DNA of 10,276 bases from the NCBI GenBank assembly GCA_036403035.1, contig DASWRT010000097.1:1-10276 (forward strand), read 5' to 3'. The notes under the pieces were generated by a model. It did not search any database and was not told the DNA's origin. It saw only the letters and a list, made by a program, of their open reading frames with translations. The translations under genes and the position numbers were made by a program. The DNA is from DASWRT01 sp036403035 (GTDB lineage Bacteria > Pseudomonadota > Alphaproteobacteria > ATCC43930 > CGMCC-115725). Shown in pieces: positions 1 to 6,440 of the stretch (its first letter is position 1; each line of letters starts with the position of its first letter).

Positions 1-1637
1 CTGCGGAAAACCGGCTCGGCGCCGGCATGTTCCGTCGCCGCCACCGCACGCCCGTTCGGCAGGAGCAGCCACGCCGTCCCGCCGCCGGCCGCCGCGGCTT
101 CGGCGACGAGACCGCACAGCGCCGCCTCGTCGCCTTCGTCCGCCGGGGCGAGATAGCGGCGGCGGCGCGCGTCGCGCTCCTCCCAAGAGACGTAAGGGTT
201 GGAGTGCAGCTTCGGCGCGGCGACGAGCCGTCGTCCCGCCGCGATCACCGAGAAGGCGGCGGGATCGCTCCAATCCGTCTTCAGCTCGGTGACGAAGAGG
301 TCGTCCGGGCGCGTCGCGGCGAGGATCCAGGCATAGGCCGCGCGGTCGATATCCGCGCCGTCCCGCTGCGCCTGCTGCCGTGCGTTCCGGTCGTAGGGGC
401 GGGTCAGCAGCGCGGCGGCTCCCGCACCAGCGGTAAGCAGCACGACAGCCGCGAGTCCTGCGTGCATCGCCGTGCCGCCTTTGCCCCAGAGCAGGCGCAT
501 CGCCTGCCAACCGGCAAACCCGATCACGCACGCCCAACCGGCCTGGAGATAGAAATGATAGTGGTGCGCCGGCACCGACGTGACCCGGCACGCCGCTTCC
601 GGCAGGAGGCCGCCGGGCGCGAGCATGCAGGCGTAATGGCGCACCAGGAACACGACGCAGATGCCGATCCACGCCGCCAGGATGGCGACGCCCCGCCGGT
701 CCGGGCCGTCCGTCGCCCCCGCCGGTTCGTCCCGCTCGACCCGGCGGCGGCGCCACAGCAACACCGCCGCTGCCGTTGCGGCGAGCACGCCCGGCGCGTC
801 GAGGATCAGGACCCGTTTCAGCGACTCCCGCGTCATCACGTCGGAGAGCCACGAGGCCGGCGCCGCGTTCGCGGTGTGCAGCCCGTACCGCACCGCGATC
901 GGCCCGACGAAGAGCAGCGCCCAGGCAAGCTGCACCGACGCGACCGCTGCCAGCCACGCCACCGTCCGCCGCCGGATGCCTTGCGCCGCGAACGCCGCCG
1001 CGGTGACGATTCCGGAGAGCAGCAGGCCCGCGACGGGCTGCGCGAGGAAATCGATTCCGAGCGCGCTTCCGATCGCTACCGCGTCGCGCCACCGCACTGT
1101 CCCGCCGCACCGCCGATGCACCAGCCCGACGCCGACGAAGAAGAAGGGCAGGGCGAGGTTCGGCGTGAACGGCCAGGGCGTGTAGCCCGCCGCATCCCAT
1201 GGCGCCAGCCATGGCCGCGGCGCGTTGCCGTTCCACAGCACGAAGATTGCGGTCGCCGCCGCGGCGGCGCCAGGTGACGACAGCAGCTGCCGCGTCATCC
1301 AGAAGAAGGCCAGCGGCGCCAGCAGGTTGAGCCACGGCCCGGCCTGCACCCAGGCCGCCGCGATCGGCGTCCCGTCGGGCGCCAGCAACCGGTATGCCGC
1401 CGCGGCCAGAGCCGGGATCAGCCCCGGATACCAGCGCGTCTCCCCGGCATAGACCGGATCGCCGAACCGGTTGCCGTCGAGGAGTCCCTGGATGAACCCG
1501 AGATCGCGGAGATTGTCGAGGTCGTGCGGCAGCGTCAGTCCATGCACCGCATGCCATCCCGCCGCGGCGCAGAGCAGGAGCAGCAGCGCCAATACTGATC
1601 GCGCGGCCCGGCGCTCGGTCACGACCGCCGCCCGCAT
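1..1637 (-). CDS. Polytopic membrane protein, GT-C glycosyltransferase-like (3' end outside window)
   Basis: Reading the minus strand from ATG at 1637 gives 545 open codons with no stop, so the C-terminus lies beyond the left edge. The protein has about ten hydrophobic segments (first around residues 14-28, last around 392-412), then a soluble, probably periplasmic tail from about residue 413. The loop after the first segment carries an acidic stretch, HDLDNLRD (residues 38-45), and a WYPG motif before the second segment. An acidic first periplasmic loop followed by many membrane spans and a soluble C-terminal domain is the plan of GT-C transferases, which move sugars from polyprenyl-phosphate donors; the function is inferred from that plan only. 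The start has no good Shine-Dalgarno site; an in-frame TTG lies at 1667. The plus-strand readings here are arginine-rich shadows. It is divergent from the transglycosylase gene, 98 bases away. Confidence 0.72.
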   Translation of the reverse strand, partial: MRAAVVTERRAARSVLALLLLLCAAAGWHAVHGLTLPHDLDNLRDLGFIQGLLDGNRFGDPVYAGETRWYPGLIPALAAAAYRLLAPDGTPIAAAWVQAGPWLNLLAPLAFFWMTRQLLSSPGAAAAATAIFVLWNGNAPRPWLAPWDAAGYTPWPFTPNLALPFFFVGVGLVHRRCGGTVRWRDAVAIGSALGIDFLAQPVAGLLLSGIVTAAAFAAQGIRRRTVAWLAAVASVQLAWALLFVGPIAVRYGLHTANAAPASWLSDVMTRESLKRVLILDAPGVLAATAAAVLLWRRRRVERDEPAGATDGPDRRGVAILAAWIGICVVFLVRHYACMLAPGGLLPEAACRVTSVPAHHYHFYLQAGWACVIGFAGWQAMRLLWGKGGTAMHAGLAAVVLLTAGAGAAALLTRPYDRNARQQAQRDGADIDRAAYAWILAATRPDDLFVTELKTDWSDPAAFSVIAAGRRLVAAPKLHSNPYVSWEERDARRRRYLAPADEGDEAALCGLVAEAAAAGGGTAWLLLPNGRAVAATEHAGAEPVFR

Positions 1638-1735
1638 GCCGCGCGCCGAACTTTGCCACTCCGGCAACCCTCGGTTTCGGCTATGCTGCGCCGGTCCCGT
1701 TTCGTTCCGTTCCGAGCCACCGCTGCCCCTGTCTG
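1638..1735. promoter_or_regulatory. Divergent intergenic region with a TTGCC-N5-GGCAA inverted repeat
   Basis: These 98 bases separate two divergent genes and must hold the promoter of at least one. A perfect inverted repeat, TTGCC-N5-GGCAA, lies at 1653-1667, and a TATGCT hexamer at 1682-1687 could be a -10 element for the rightward gene. I see no well-spaced -35 box and no Shine-Dalgarno sequence before the ATG at 1736. The operator reading is inference from position and symmetry only. Confidence 0.3.
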
Positions 1736-2761
1736 ATGCCATCAGCCACCGCCCGCACTGCCGCCGCCACATTGCCTAAGCCGCAGCAGCGCCGCCGCAG
1801 CGCCGCTAACGCGCAGGCGGCGTCGGCAGTGCCGCGATCCGGCGGCGGCCCCAAGCGGAAGACCAAGGCTGCCCGCCGGACGAAGCCGCGTCCGCCCGGC
1901 TTCCTCGAACGGCATCGATTCGTGATCCTCGGCGGCGCTCTCGGGGCGACGCTGGCGGCGCTCGTCCTCTACGGCACCGTCGCGTGGCTTGTCGAGCGGA
2001 TCGCCGGTCCTTCGGGCTTCGCCGCGATGCCGTCCGCCGCGGCGATCGAGCGCCTGCTGCTGCCGGTCGAGCGCGCCGGGCGCGGGCTCGCGCCGTCGCG
2101 CCTCGCGGATGCGCTGCCGCCGCCGGTCGACCGCCCGCCCGCGCCGGACGTACGCCGCGCGATCCGCCATGCCGCGCGCGGCGTCGGCGTCGACGAGGGC
2201 TTCCTGCTGGCGGTGGCGGCCCGCGAATCGTCCTTCGACCCGACCGCCCGCGCCGCGACGAGCAGCGCCGTCGGCCTTTACCAGTTCACCGACGACACGT
2301 GGCTGCGCGTCGTCAAGGCGTTCGGGCCGCGTCACGGCCTCTCCCGCCACGCCGCCCGCATCGTCCTCGACGACGATTCCGGCACGGTCGCGCTCCCCGA
2401 CGCGAAGGCGCGCGCCGCGCTGCTGCGGCTGCGCGACGACCCGCGCCTCTCGGCGGAGCTGGCCGCGGAGCTGGCGGTCGACAATGCCGCGCGCCTGGAG
2501 CGGCTGCTCGGCCGGCCGGTCGTCCCGGCCGAGACCTACATCGCACACTTTCTCGGCGTGGCGCAGGCGGCGCAGGCGATCCGCGCCGCCGAATCGAACC
2601 CTGGCGCGGCCGCGGCGCATCTCTTCCCGGCCGCCGCGGCGCGCAATCCCGGCATGTTCCGCCCGCATGCCTTGGGCGGCGGCGACGCCTCGGTCGCCGA
2701 GCTTGTCGGCCTGATTCGCCTTTGGTTCGACCGCGAAGCGCCCCGCCTCGCCCGCCTCTGA
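1736..2761 (+). CDS. Membrane-anchored lytic transglycosylase-like protein (SLT fold)
   Basis: This 341-residue protein has a cytoplasmic, lysine/arginine-rich N-terminus (residues 1-61), one membrane span (about 62-86) and a periplasmic goose-lysozyme-like SLT domain (about 135-285). The SLT motifs are clear: AARESSFDPTA with the expected catalytic glutamate E164, GLYQF at 180-184, an AAELAVDN helix ending at 250, and ETYIAHFLG at 266-274. Family members cleave the MurNAc-GlcNAc bond of peptidoglycan and leave 1,6-anhydroMurNAc; that activity is taken from the family. The N-terminus looks like a type II signal anchor rather than a cleaved peptide. Between GLYQF and the YIAHFLG motif there is a longer insertion (about 195-240) than in minimal SLT domains. 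The ATG at 1736 has no visible ribosome-binding site, so the true start could differ. Confidence 0.87.
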   Translation: MPSATARTAAATLPKPQQRRRSAANAQAASAVPRSGGGPKRKTKAARRTKPRPPGFLERHRFVILGGALGATLAALVLYGTVAWLVERIAGPSGFAAMPSAAAIERLLLPVERAGRGLAPSRLADALPPPVDRPPAPDVRRAIRHAARGVGVDEGFLLAVAARESSFDPTARAATSSAVGLYQFTDDTWLRVVKAFGPRHGLSRHAARIVLDDDSGTVALPDAKARAALLRLRDDPRLSAELAAELAVDNAARLERLLGRPVVPAETYIAHFLGVAQAAQAIRAAESNPGAAAAHLFPAAAARNPGMFRPHALGGGDASVAELVGLIRLWFDREAPRLARL

Positions 2762-2857
2762 CCCTCGGGAGGAGCGGGGGGCGACGGCGTGCGCCGCGGA
2801 ACGTGCGAACATGCACGGGTGTTGCCATGTCAGGTTGAACAGTTACGGAGTGTTGAC

Positions 2858-3424
2858 ATGCGCACCACGGTCCTGACCGGCGCGTTCGCCGCCTCGGTAT
2901 TCGCGCTCGCGGCGACAGGCTCCGCCGCTATCGCCCAGCAGCCGACGCCGAGCACGGCGCCGCCGCCGCCGACCGCTTCGACGACCGCACCGACTACGGG
3001 CGCACATAGCGGCGTGCCGGCCGGCGCCCCTGGAGCCGGCCCCACGAACGCGACCGCGCCACGCGTTCACGCGCAGAATCCGCTGACCCAGGAGGACGTG
3101 TCGAAGATCAAGGGGACCAGCGTCTACGGCAAGGACGGCAAGTCCCTGGGTTCGGTCGACACGGTGCTGATGAAGCCGGATTCCAGGACGGTCGACCAGC
3201 TGGTCGTTAAGTCGGGCGGCCTGCTCGGCGTCGGCGGCCACGACGTGGCGCTGCCGCTCGACCAGTTCTCCTGGGACGCCGACAAGGACGGCTTCACCAT
3301 CGCCAAGTCGCAGGACGAGCTGAAGTCGATGCCGGAATGGAAGGCCCCGTCCTCGACCGCCTCCGCGACCGGCAACGGCTCCGCCGCGACCGGCACCGCG
3401 GGCTCCTCGACCCCGCCGAAGTAG
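2858..3424 (+). CDS. Secreted PRC-barrel domain protein
   Basis: The 188-residue product starts at ATG 2858, chosen because GGAG at 2847-2850 sits 7 bases upstream and a good Sec signal peptide follows, with likely cleavage after AIA (residues 24-26, mature start QQ). An in-frame start at 2789 would put 23 unrelated residues before the signal. Residues 28-70 are a Pro/Thr/Ala linker. Residues about 82-160 form a PRC-barrel (the beta-barrel fold of the photosynthetic reaction-centre H subunit): GTSVYGKDGKSLGSVD, a DQLVVKSGGLLGVGG core, DVALPLDQF, then DGFTIAKSQDEL. The tail (165-188) is Ser/Thr/Gly-rich. Periplasmic PRC-barrel proteins of this size are common in alphaproteobacteria and mostly uncharacterised, so I assign no reaction. 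It is probably its own transcription unit, followed by repeat pair A/B. Confidence 0.88.
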   Translation: MRTTVLTGAFAASVFALAATGSAAIAQQPTPSTAPPPPTASTTAPTTGAHSGVPAGAPGAGPTNATAPRVHAQNPLTQEDVSKIKGTSVYGKDGKSLGSVDTVLMKPDSRTVDQLVVKSGGLLGVGGHDVALPLDQFSWDADKDGFTIAKSQDELKSMPEWKAPSSTASATGNGSAATGTAGSSTPPK

Positions 3425-3450
3425 CAGCAGCCGCTCTGCTGCCCTCTCTT

Positions 3451-3554
3451 CACCTTCCCCCGCCCGCGGGGAAGGCCGGGATGGGGGCAACTTGCGAGTA
3501 ATCGGGCCGGATTTGCCCCCACCCTGACCCTCCCCCGCTGCATGCGGGGGAGGG
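3451..3554. repeat. Palindromic repeat pair A/B, head-to-head
   Basis: Two GC-rich palindromic units face each other. Unit A (3451-3487) is a small hairpin, CTTCCCCCGCCCGCGGGGAAGG, followed by GGGATGGGGGCAA. Unit B (3513-3554) starts TTGCCCCCACCC and ends in the hairpin CCTCCCCCGCTGCATGCGGGGGAGG. TGGGGGCAA (3482-3490) pairs with TTGCCCCCA (3513-3521), so the whole can fold into one stem with terminal hairpins, around a 22-base spacer. It lies between the converging PRC-barrel and cytochrome c genes. There is no T-run, so it is not a classical intrinsic terminator. Unit A matches unit H at 10173-10210. Confidence 0.8.
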
Positions 3555-3585
3555 AAGCGGCCGGGGTTTGGCGGGTATTCCTTTG

Positions 3586-3900
3586 CTACTGCGCCTCCGG
3601 CACGTTGGCCGTGATCTCGATGCTGGAGTACCACGCGGCGAGGTCGGCGATGTCCTTGTCCGACAGTTCCTTCGCCATCGTGTTCATCAGCTCGTTGACC
3701 CGCTTGCCCGCCCTGTAGGCTTCGAGCTGCGCGGTCAGGTACATCTCTGGCTGGCCGGCGATGTTCGGCGCCTCGGGGATCTTCGACAGCCCGTCGATGC
3801 CGTGGCAGGTCTGGCACTTCGTGGCCTGCTTGCGCCCCGCCGCCGCGTCCCCGGCAACCGCCGGGGAAGCCAGGACGAATGCCACCGCCAGCGCCGTCAA
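3586..3900 (-). CDS. Class I cytochrome c (periplasmic, single haem)
   Basis: A 104-residue reading from TTG 3900 has a short hydrophobic signal ending ASPAVA-GD (cleavage near residue 17), haem motif CQTCH at 29-33, an APNIAGQPEMYL segment at 44-55 and a C-terminal helix LSDKDIADLAAWYS. The sixth haem ligand is probably M75 in NTMAKELSD, by analogy with the c4/c553 families. It would pass electrons to a terminal oxidase. It follows the PQQ sugar dehydrogenase on the same strand and is the obvious electron acceptor for it. The start is uncertain: GGAGG lies 10 bases before TTG 3900, but that start lacks a positive n-region. TTG 3951 would give a better signal peptide with several arginines, but it lies inside repeat unit C with the GGAGG only one base away. 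No ATG start exists in this frame. Confidence 0.85.
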   Translation of the reverse strand: MTALAVAFVLASPAVAGDAAAGRKQATKCQTCHGIDGLSKIPEAPNIAGQPEMYLTAQLEAYRAGKRVNELMNTMAKELSDKDIADLAAWYSSIEITANVPEAQ

Positions 3901-3943
3901 TGCAAATCGTCCTCCAGTTCGGAAACGCTCGACGCGGCTCCGC

Positions 3944-4032
3944 CTACCCAACCCTCCCCCGCAAGGGGGGAGGGCTTTGAAGGCGTTCGGCTTTTCTCCC
4001 TCCCCCCTTGCGGGGGAGGGGCGGGGTAGGGG
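3944..4032. repeat. Palindromic repeat pair C/D, head-to-head
   Basis: Unit C (3944-3974: CCTACCCAACCCTCCCCC, GCAA, GGGGGGAGGG) is nearly the reverse complement of unit D (3998-4032: CCCTCCCCCC, TTGC, GGGGGAGGGGCGGGGTAGGGG). The two are separated by about 23 bases. Each unit folds alone, and together they can form one long stem of more than 30 pairs. The pair fills most of the gap between the sugar dehydrogenase stop (4092) and the cytochrome c start. Confidence 0.8.
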
Positions 4033-4091
4033 AACCCGGCATGATGCCGGGCGCCCCGTTTCAAGCTCGATCGCTATCTTCGCCGACCTCC

Positions 4092-5465
4092 TCACGAGCG
4101 CTTGCCCGGTGCGGGAGCCGCCGGCCGGGCCTGCGGATGCGGCGGCGGTGCTGCCGGCTCCTGCCGGGTGGTCTGCGGCGCTCCGGCGGCGCCCTGGCCG
4201 CCCTCGTACGAGATGCGGTAGATCGCGCCGGCGAAGTCGTCGGAGACCAGCAAGGAGCCATCGGGGAGCTGCGCCACGTCGACCGGGCGTCCGTGATACT
4301 CGTTGGTCTGCGGGTCGAGCCAGCCGTCGGCGAACACCTCTGTCTTGTCCGCGGTGCCGTCCGGCTTCAGGCTGGTGAACATGACCCGCGCGCCGATCGG
4401 GGTGGTGCGGTTCCACGAGCCGTGCTGGGCGTTGAAGATGCCGCCGCGGTATTTCTCGGGGAACATCGAGCCGGTGTAGAAGGTCATGCCGAGGTCGGCG
4501 GCGTGCGCCGCCATCTCGACCTGCGGGAACACGACGTCTTCCGGCGGCTGCTCGTCCTTGTATTCCTCGGTGCGCACCTTGCCGCCGCCGTACCACGGGA
4601 AGCCGAAATTCTGCCCGGCCTGCGTCGCGTGATCCAGCTCGCCCGGCGGCTGGTCGTCGCCCATGCCGTCGACCTGGTTGTCGGTGAACCAGAGCGTGCT
4701 GTCCTTCGGGTTGAAGTCCATGCCGACCGAGTTGCGGACGCCGTGGGCGTAGACTTCGCGCCCCTTGCCGTCGCGCTCCATGCGGATGATGCCGCTGAGG
4801 CCCCACTCGTTGAACTCGGCGAGCTTCTCCTTCGGCGGCACGTTGAACGGCTGGCCGAGCGCGATGTAGAGCTTGTTGTCCGGCCCGATCCGGCAGACCC
4901 GCGCGCTGTGGTTGAAGCTCTCGTCCTCGGGCGGGATCAGCTTGCCCTGCGGCACCACCACGTCGGCGGCGACGTCCGGGCCTTCATAGAAGAACTCCGC
5001 CGCCGGGAAGACGAGCACGCGGTTCTGCTCGGCGACGAACAGGAACCCGTCCTTCGAGAAGCAGACGCCGTTCGGCACCTTCATCTGCACCGACGGCGCG
5101 AACACCTTGACCTCGTCGGCGACGCGGGTCTTGGCATGATCGGTGACCGCCCAGATCCTCGTCTTGCGCGTGCCGACGAAGACGACGCCGGTGGACGGGC
5201 CGACCGCCATGTGCCGCGCATCGGGCACGATGGCGTAGAGATCGGCCTTGAAGCCCTGCGGCACCTTGATCCGTTGCAGGTTCTTCCGGATCGCATCGGC
5301 GCGCGCGCCGGTCTGCGGCACCGTTTCCAGCGTCAGGCTGGTCCCGGTGCTCTGGAACTGCTGCAAGCGCTGCAGATTGTCCTGCGCCGCGGCCGGACCG
5401 GTCCCGCCGAGGGCGAAGGCGGCGGCGGTGATGGCGGTTCCAGCGGCGAGCCATTTGCCGGGCAT
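4092..5465 (-). CDS. PQQ-dependent sugar dehydrogenase (glucose/sorbosone dehydrogenase family)
   Basis: The 457-residue product has a Sec signal peptide (1-27, ending PAAA-QD) and then a six-bladed beta-propeller of the GSDH/sorbosone dehydrogenase family. Family-like blocks are visible: GFKADLYAIVPDARHMAVGP (71-90), PNGV at 131-134, FVAEQNRV (143-150), FNHSARVCRIGPDNKLYIALG (184-204), HGVRNSVGMDFNP (241-253), WFTDNQ (259-264), GSMFPEKYRGGIFNAQHGSWNR (332-353), and GRPVDVAQLPDGSLLVSDDFAGAIYRISY (392-420). Such enzymes use PQQ to oxidise an aldose or other sugar in the periplasm; the substrate cannot be read from sequence. Residues 431-457 are a Pro/Ala/Gln tail. The start is fixed by GGAGGAGG 5 bases before ATG 5465. 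The cytochrome c gene lies downstream and probably forms an operon with it, about 190 bases away with repeat pair C/D between. No PQQ synthesis genes are in the window. Confidence 0.92.
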   Translation of the reverse strand: MPGKWLAAGTAITAAAFALGGTGPAAAQDNLQRLQQFQSTGTSLTLETVPQTGARADAIRKNLQRIKVPQGFKADLYAIVPDARHMAVGPSTGVVFVGTRKTRIWAVTDHAKTRVADEVKVFAPSVQMKVPNGVCFSKDGFLFVAEQNRVLVFPAAEFFYEGPDVAADVVVPQGKLIPPEDESFNHSARVCRIGPDNKLYIALGQPFNVPPKEKLAEFNEWGLSGIIRMERDGKGREVYAHGVRNSVGMDFNPKDSTLWFTDNQVDGMGDDQPPGELDHATQAGQNFGFPWYGGGKVRTEEYKDEQPPEDVVFPQVEMAAHAADLGMTFYTGSMFPEKYRGGIFNAQHGSWNRTTPIGARVMFTSLKPDGTADKTEVFADGWLDPQTNEYHGRPVDVAQLPDGSLLVSDDFAGAIYRISYEGGQGAAGAPQTTRQEPAAPPPHPQARPAAPAPGKRS

Positions 5466-5679
5466 GAGATCCTCCTCCATGTGCGATCGCGTTCTCCGAC
5501 GGCTTCCGCGGCGATCGTTAATAAACGTTAACAAACTTGCGTGGCTCGCCATAGCCGGATTCGCCGGTCCCGCTGCCCACCCAGAGCTGCCCAACCTGGA
5601 ACTAATGGTTAATTCCGCGTTTGTGCAGGTAAGAGCCTGCGAAGAAAGGCTCTGAACCGCTCGGATCGGGAGGATGACG
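5466..5679. promoter_or_regulatory. Divergent promoter region with tandem GTTAAYAAAC boxes
   Basis: This 214-base region separates the sugar dehydrogenase (left) and DUF1344 gene (right) and holds both promoters. It contains two adjacent 10-base copies, GTTAATAAAC at 5517-5526 and GTTAACAAAC at 5527-5536. They also create GTTAA-N6-TTAAC (5517-5532). A third GTTAA is at 5608-5612. The AT-rich boxes stand out against the GC-rich surroundings. GGGAGG at 5668-5673 is the ribosome-binding site for ATG 5680. CtrA sites (TTAA-N7-TTAAC) are similar but one base longer in the spacer, so that assignment is weak. Confidence 0.45.
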
Positions 5680-6117
5680 ATGCTCAAGCCGTTTGCAGAC
5701 CACCCATTTGCCCGCATCTCAGGCGCGGTCGCGCTGGCCGTCGTTCTCGCCGTCGCGGTGCCGACGGCCGCCGCCCTGGCGCAACAGACCGGCGGCGCTG
5801 CCGCCGGCGCCACTGCCGCCGGGCCCGCCGGCCAGGAGACGCTGCGTAAGGCGACCGGCACGGTGAAGCAGGTCGAGGCCCGCCGTCTGACGCTACAGGA
5901 CGGCACGAGCTACGAGCTGGCCGAAGGCGTCGCCGTGCAGAACATCCGTCCGGGCGAGCAGGTCGAGGTGACCTACGGCATGGAGCACGACCAGCGGGTC
6001 GCGACCGACGTGGGCGTCGTCGGCGCCGCCGCCAGCGCCGGCACCTCGAAGAAGCCGAGTGAGGCCGGGCAGGCGGACACATCAGGCGCCGGAGGAGGCG
6101 CCGCGCCGAAGCGGTAG
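5680..6117 (+). CDS. Secreted DUF1344 family protein
   Basis: The 145-residue product starts at the second of two close ATGs (5674 and 5680), because GGGAGG at 5668-5673 abuts the first and is 6 bases from the second. Residues 1-34 are a Sec signal peptide ending AALA-QQ. Residues 35-52 are an Ala/Gly linker. A compact beta domain follows at about 57-113: ATGTVKQVEARRLTLQDGTS, YELAEGVAVQNIRPGEQVEV, TYGMEHDQRVATDVGVV. This matches the DUF1344 pattern (GxVkxId, a TLxDGxxY turn, PGxxVxVtY). The function of DUF1344 is unknown; these are small periplasmic proteins in alphaproteobacteria. The tail (115-145) is low-complexity. It is monocistronic, with its own promoter region and a terminator hairpin just downstream. 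Confidence 0.82.
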   Translation: MLKPFADHPFARISGAVALAVVLAVAVPTAAALAQQTGGAAAGATAAGPAGQETLRKATGTVKQVEARRLTLQDGTSYELAEGVAVQNIRPGEQVEVTYGMEHDQRVATDVGVVGAAASAGTSKKPSEAGQADTSGAGGGAAPKR

Positions 6118-6153
6118 GCTTCCGCCGCCGCACCTCTCGGTCACGGCACGCCG

Positions 6154-6187
6154 AACTCTCTCTATTCCGAAAGGGATGGAGAGTTTT
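6154..6187 (+). terminator. Probable intrinsic terminator of the DUF1344 gene
   Basis: An interrupted stem, AACTCTC...TATTCC with GGGATGGAGAGTT, closes on a GAAA tetraloop and is followed by TTTT at 6184-6187. It lies 37 bases after the stop codon at 6117. The stem has two G-U pairs and a small bulge, so strength is moderate. Hairpin, tetraloop and T-tract are directly visible; termination is inferred. Confidence 0.5.
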
Positions 6188-6440
6188 CGCGCGCCATATC
6201 CGCTCGTGACGATAGGATCCGCTGATTAAGAAAAAGAAATACTCACAAGAATGACAGAGATCGCGTAGCGATGATCAAATCGGTCCTCACGATAATAGGC
6301 GGAAGGATTGTTCCTTTAACCAATCATTGATCGCGTTCCATCATGGTCTCTTGACCCGCGCCTGGACGATGCGGCGCGCCCGCTTCGGCGGTGCGGCGCC
6401 GTGCCGTCCGGCGCAGTCTCAGCAGGAGCAAGAATATTCG
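6188..6440 (+). promoter_or_regulatory. Upstream/5' untranslated region of the GH26 gene
   Basis: With the terminator, this makes a gene-free stretch of about 320 bases (6118-6440). It is AT-richer than its surroundings, with a purine-rich tract at 6223-6240 (GATTAAGAAAAAGAAAT) and an inverted repeat ATCGC-GTA-GCGAT at 6260-6272. GATCGCGT occurs at 6259-6266 and again at 6329-6336. AGGAG at 6424-6428, 12 bases before ATG 6441, is a poorly spaced ribosome-binding site. An in-frame ATG at 6327 would add 38 residues unlike either the GH26 fold or a signal peptide, so I leave it out. No promoter boxes are certain. Confidence 0.4.

Noticed and set aside
27..1277. Long plus-strand open frame of 416 codons
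   Set aside because: Its product is Arg/Pro/Gly-rich without domains, while the minus strand reads as a coherent polytopic membrane protein through the same bases.
1742..2812. Minus-strand open frame of 356 codons opposite the transglycosylase
   Set aside because: Arg/Gly/Ala-rich shadow; the plus strand has the SLT catalytic motifs and a membrane anchor.
2789..2857. Upstream start for the PRC-barrel protein
   Set aside because: It adds 23 residues before a complete signal peptide, and the ribosome-binding site GGAG lies next to ATG 2858.
3451..3554. Repeat pairs as intrinsic terminators
   Set aside because: Stems are strong but none is followed by a T-tract; only the hairpin at 6154-6187 has one.
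4008..5531. Long plus-strand open frame of 507 codons antisense to the sugar dehydrogenase
   Set aside because: It mirrors the codon pattern of the real gene (His/Val/Arg/Ala-rich, no motifs), a usual shadow in high-GC DNA.
5517..5532. CtrA binding site
   Set aside because: The spacer between TTAA and TTAAC is 6 bases, not the consensus 7, and a tandem direct repeat describes the sequence better.
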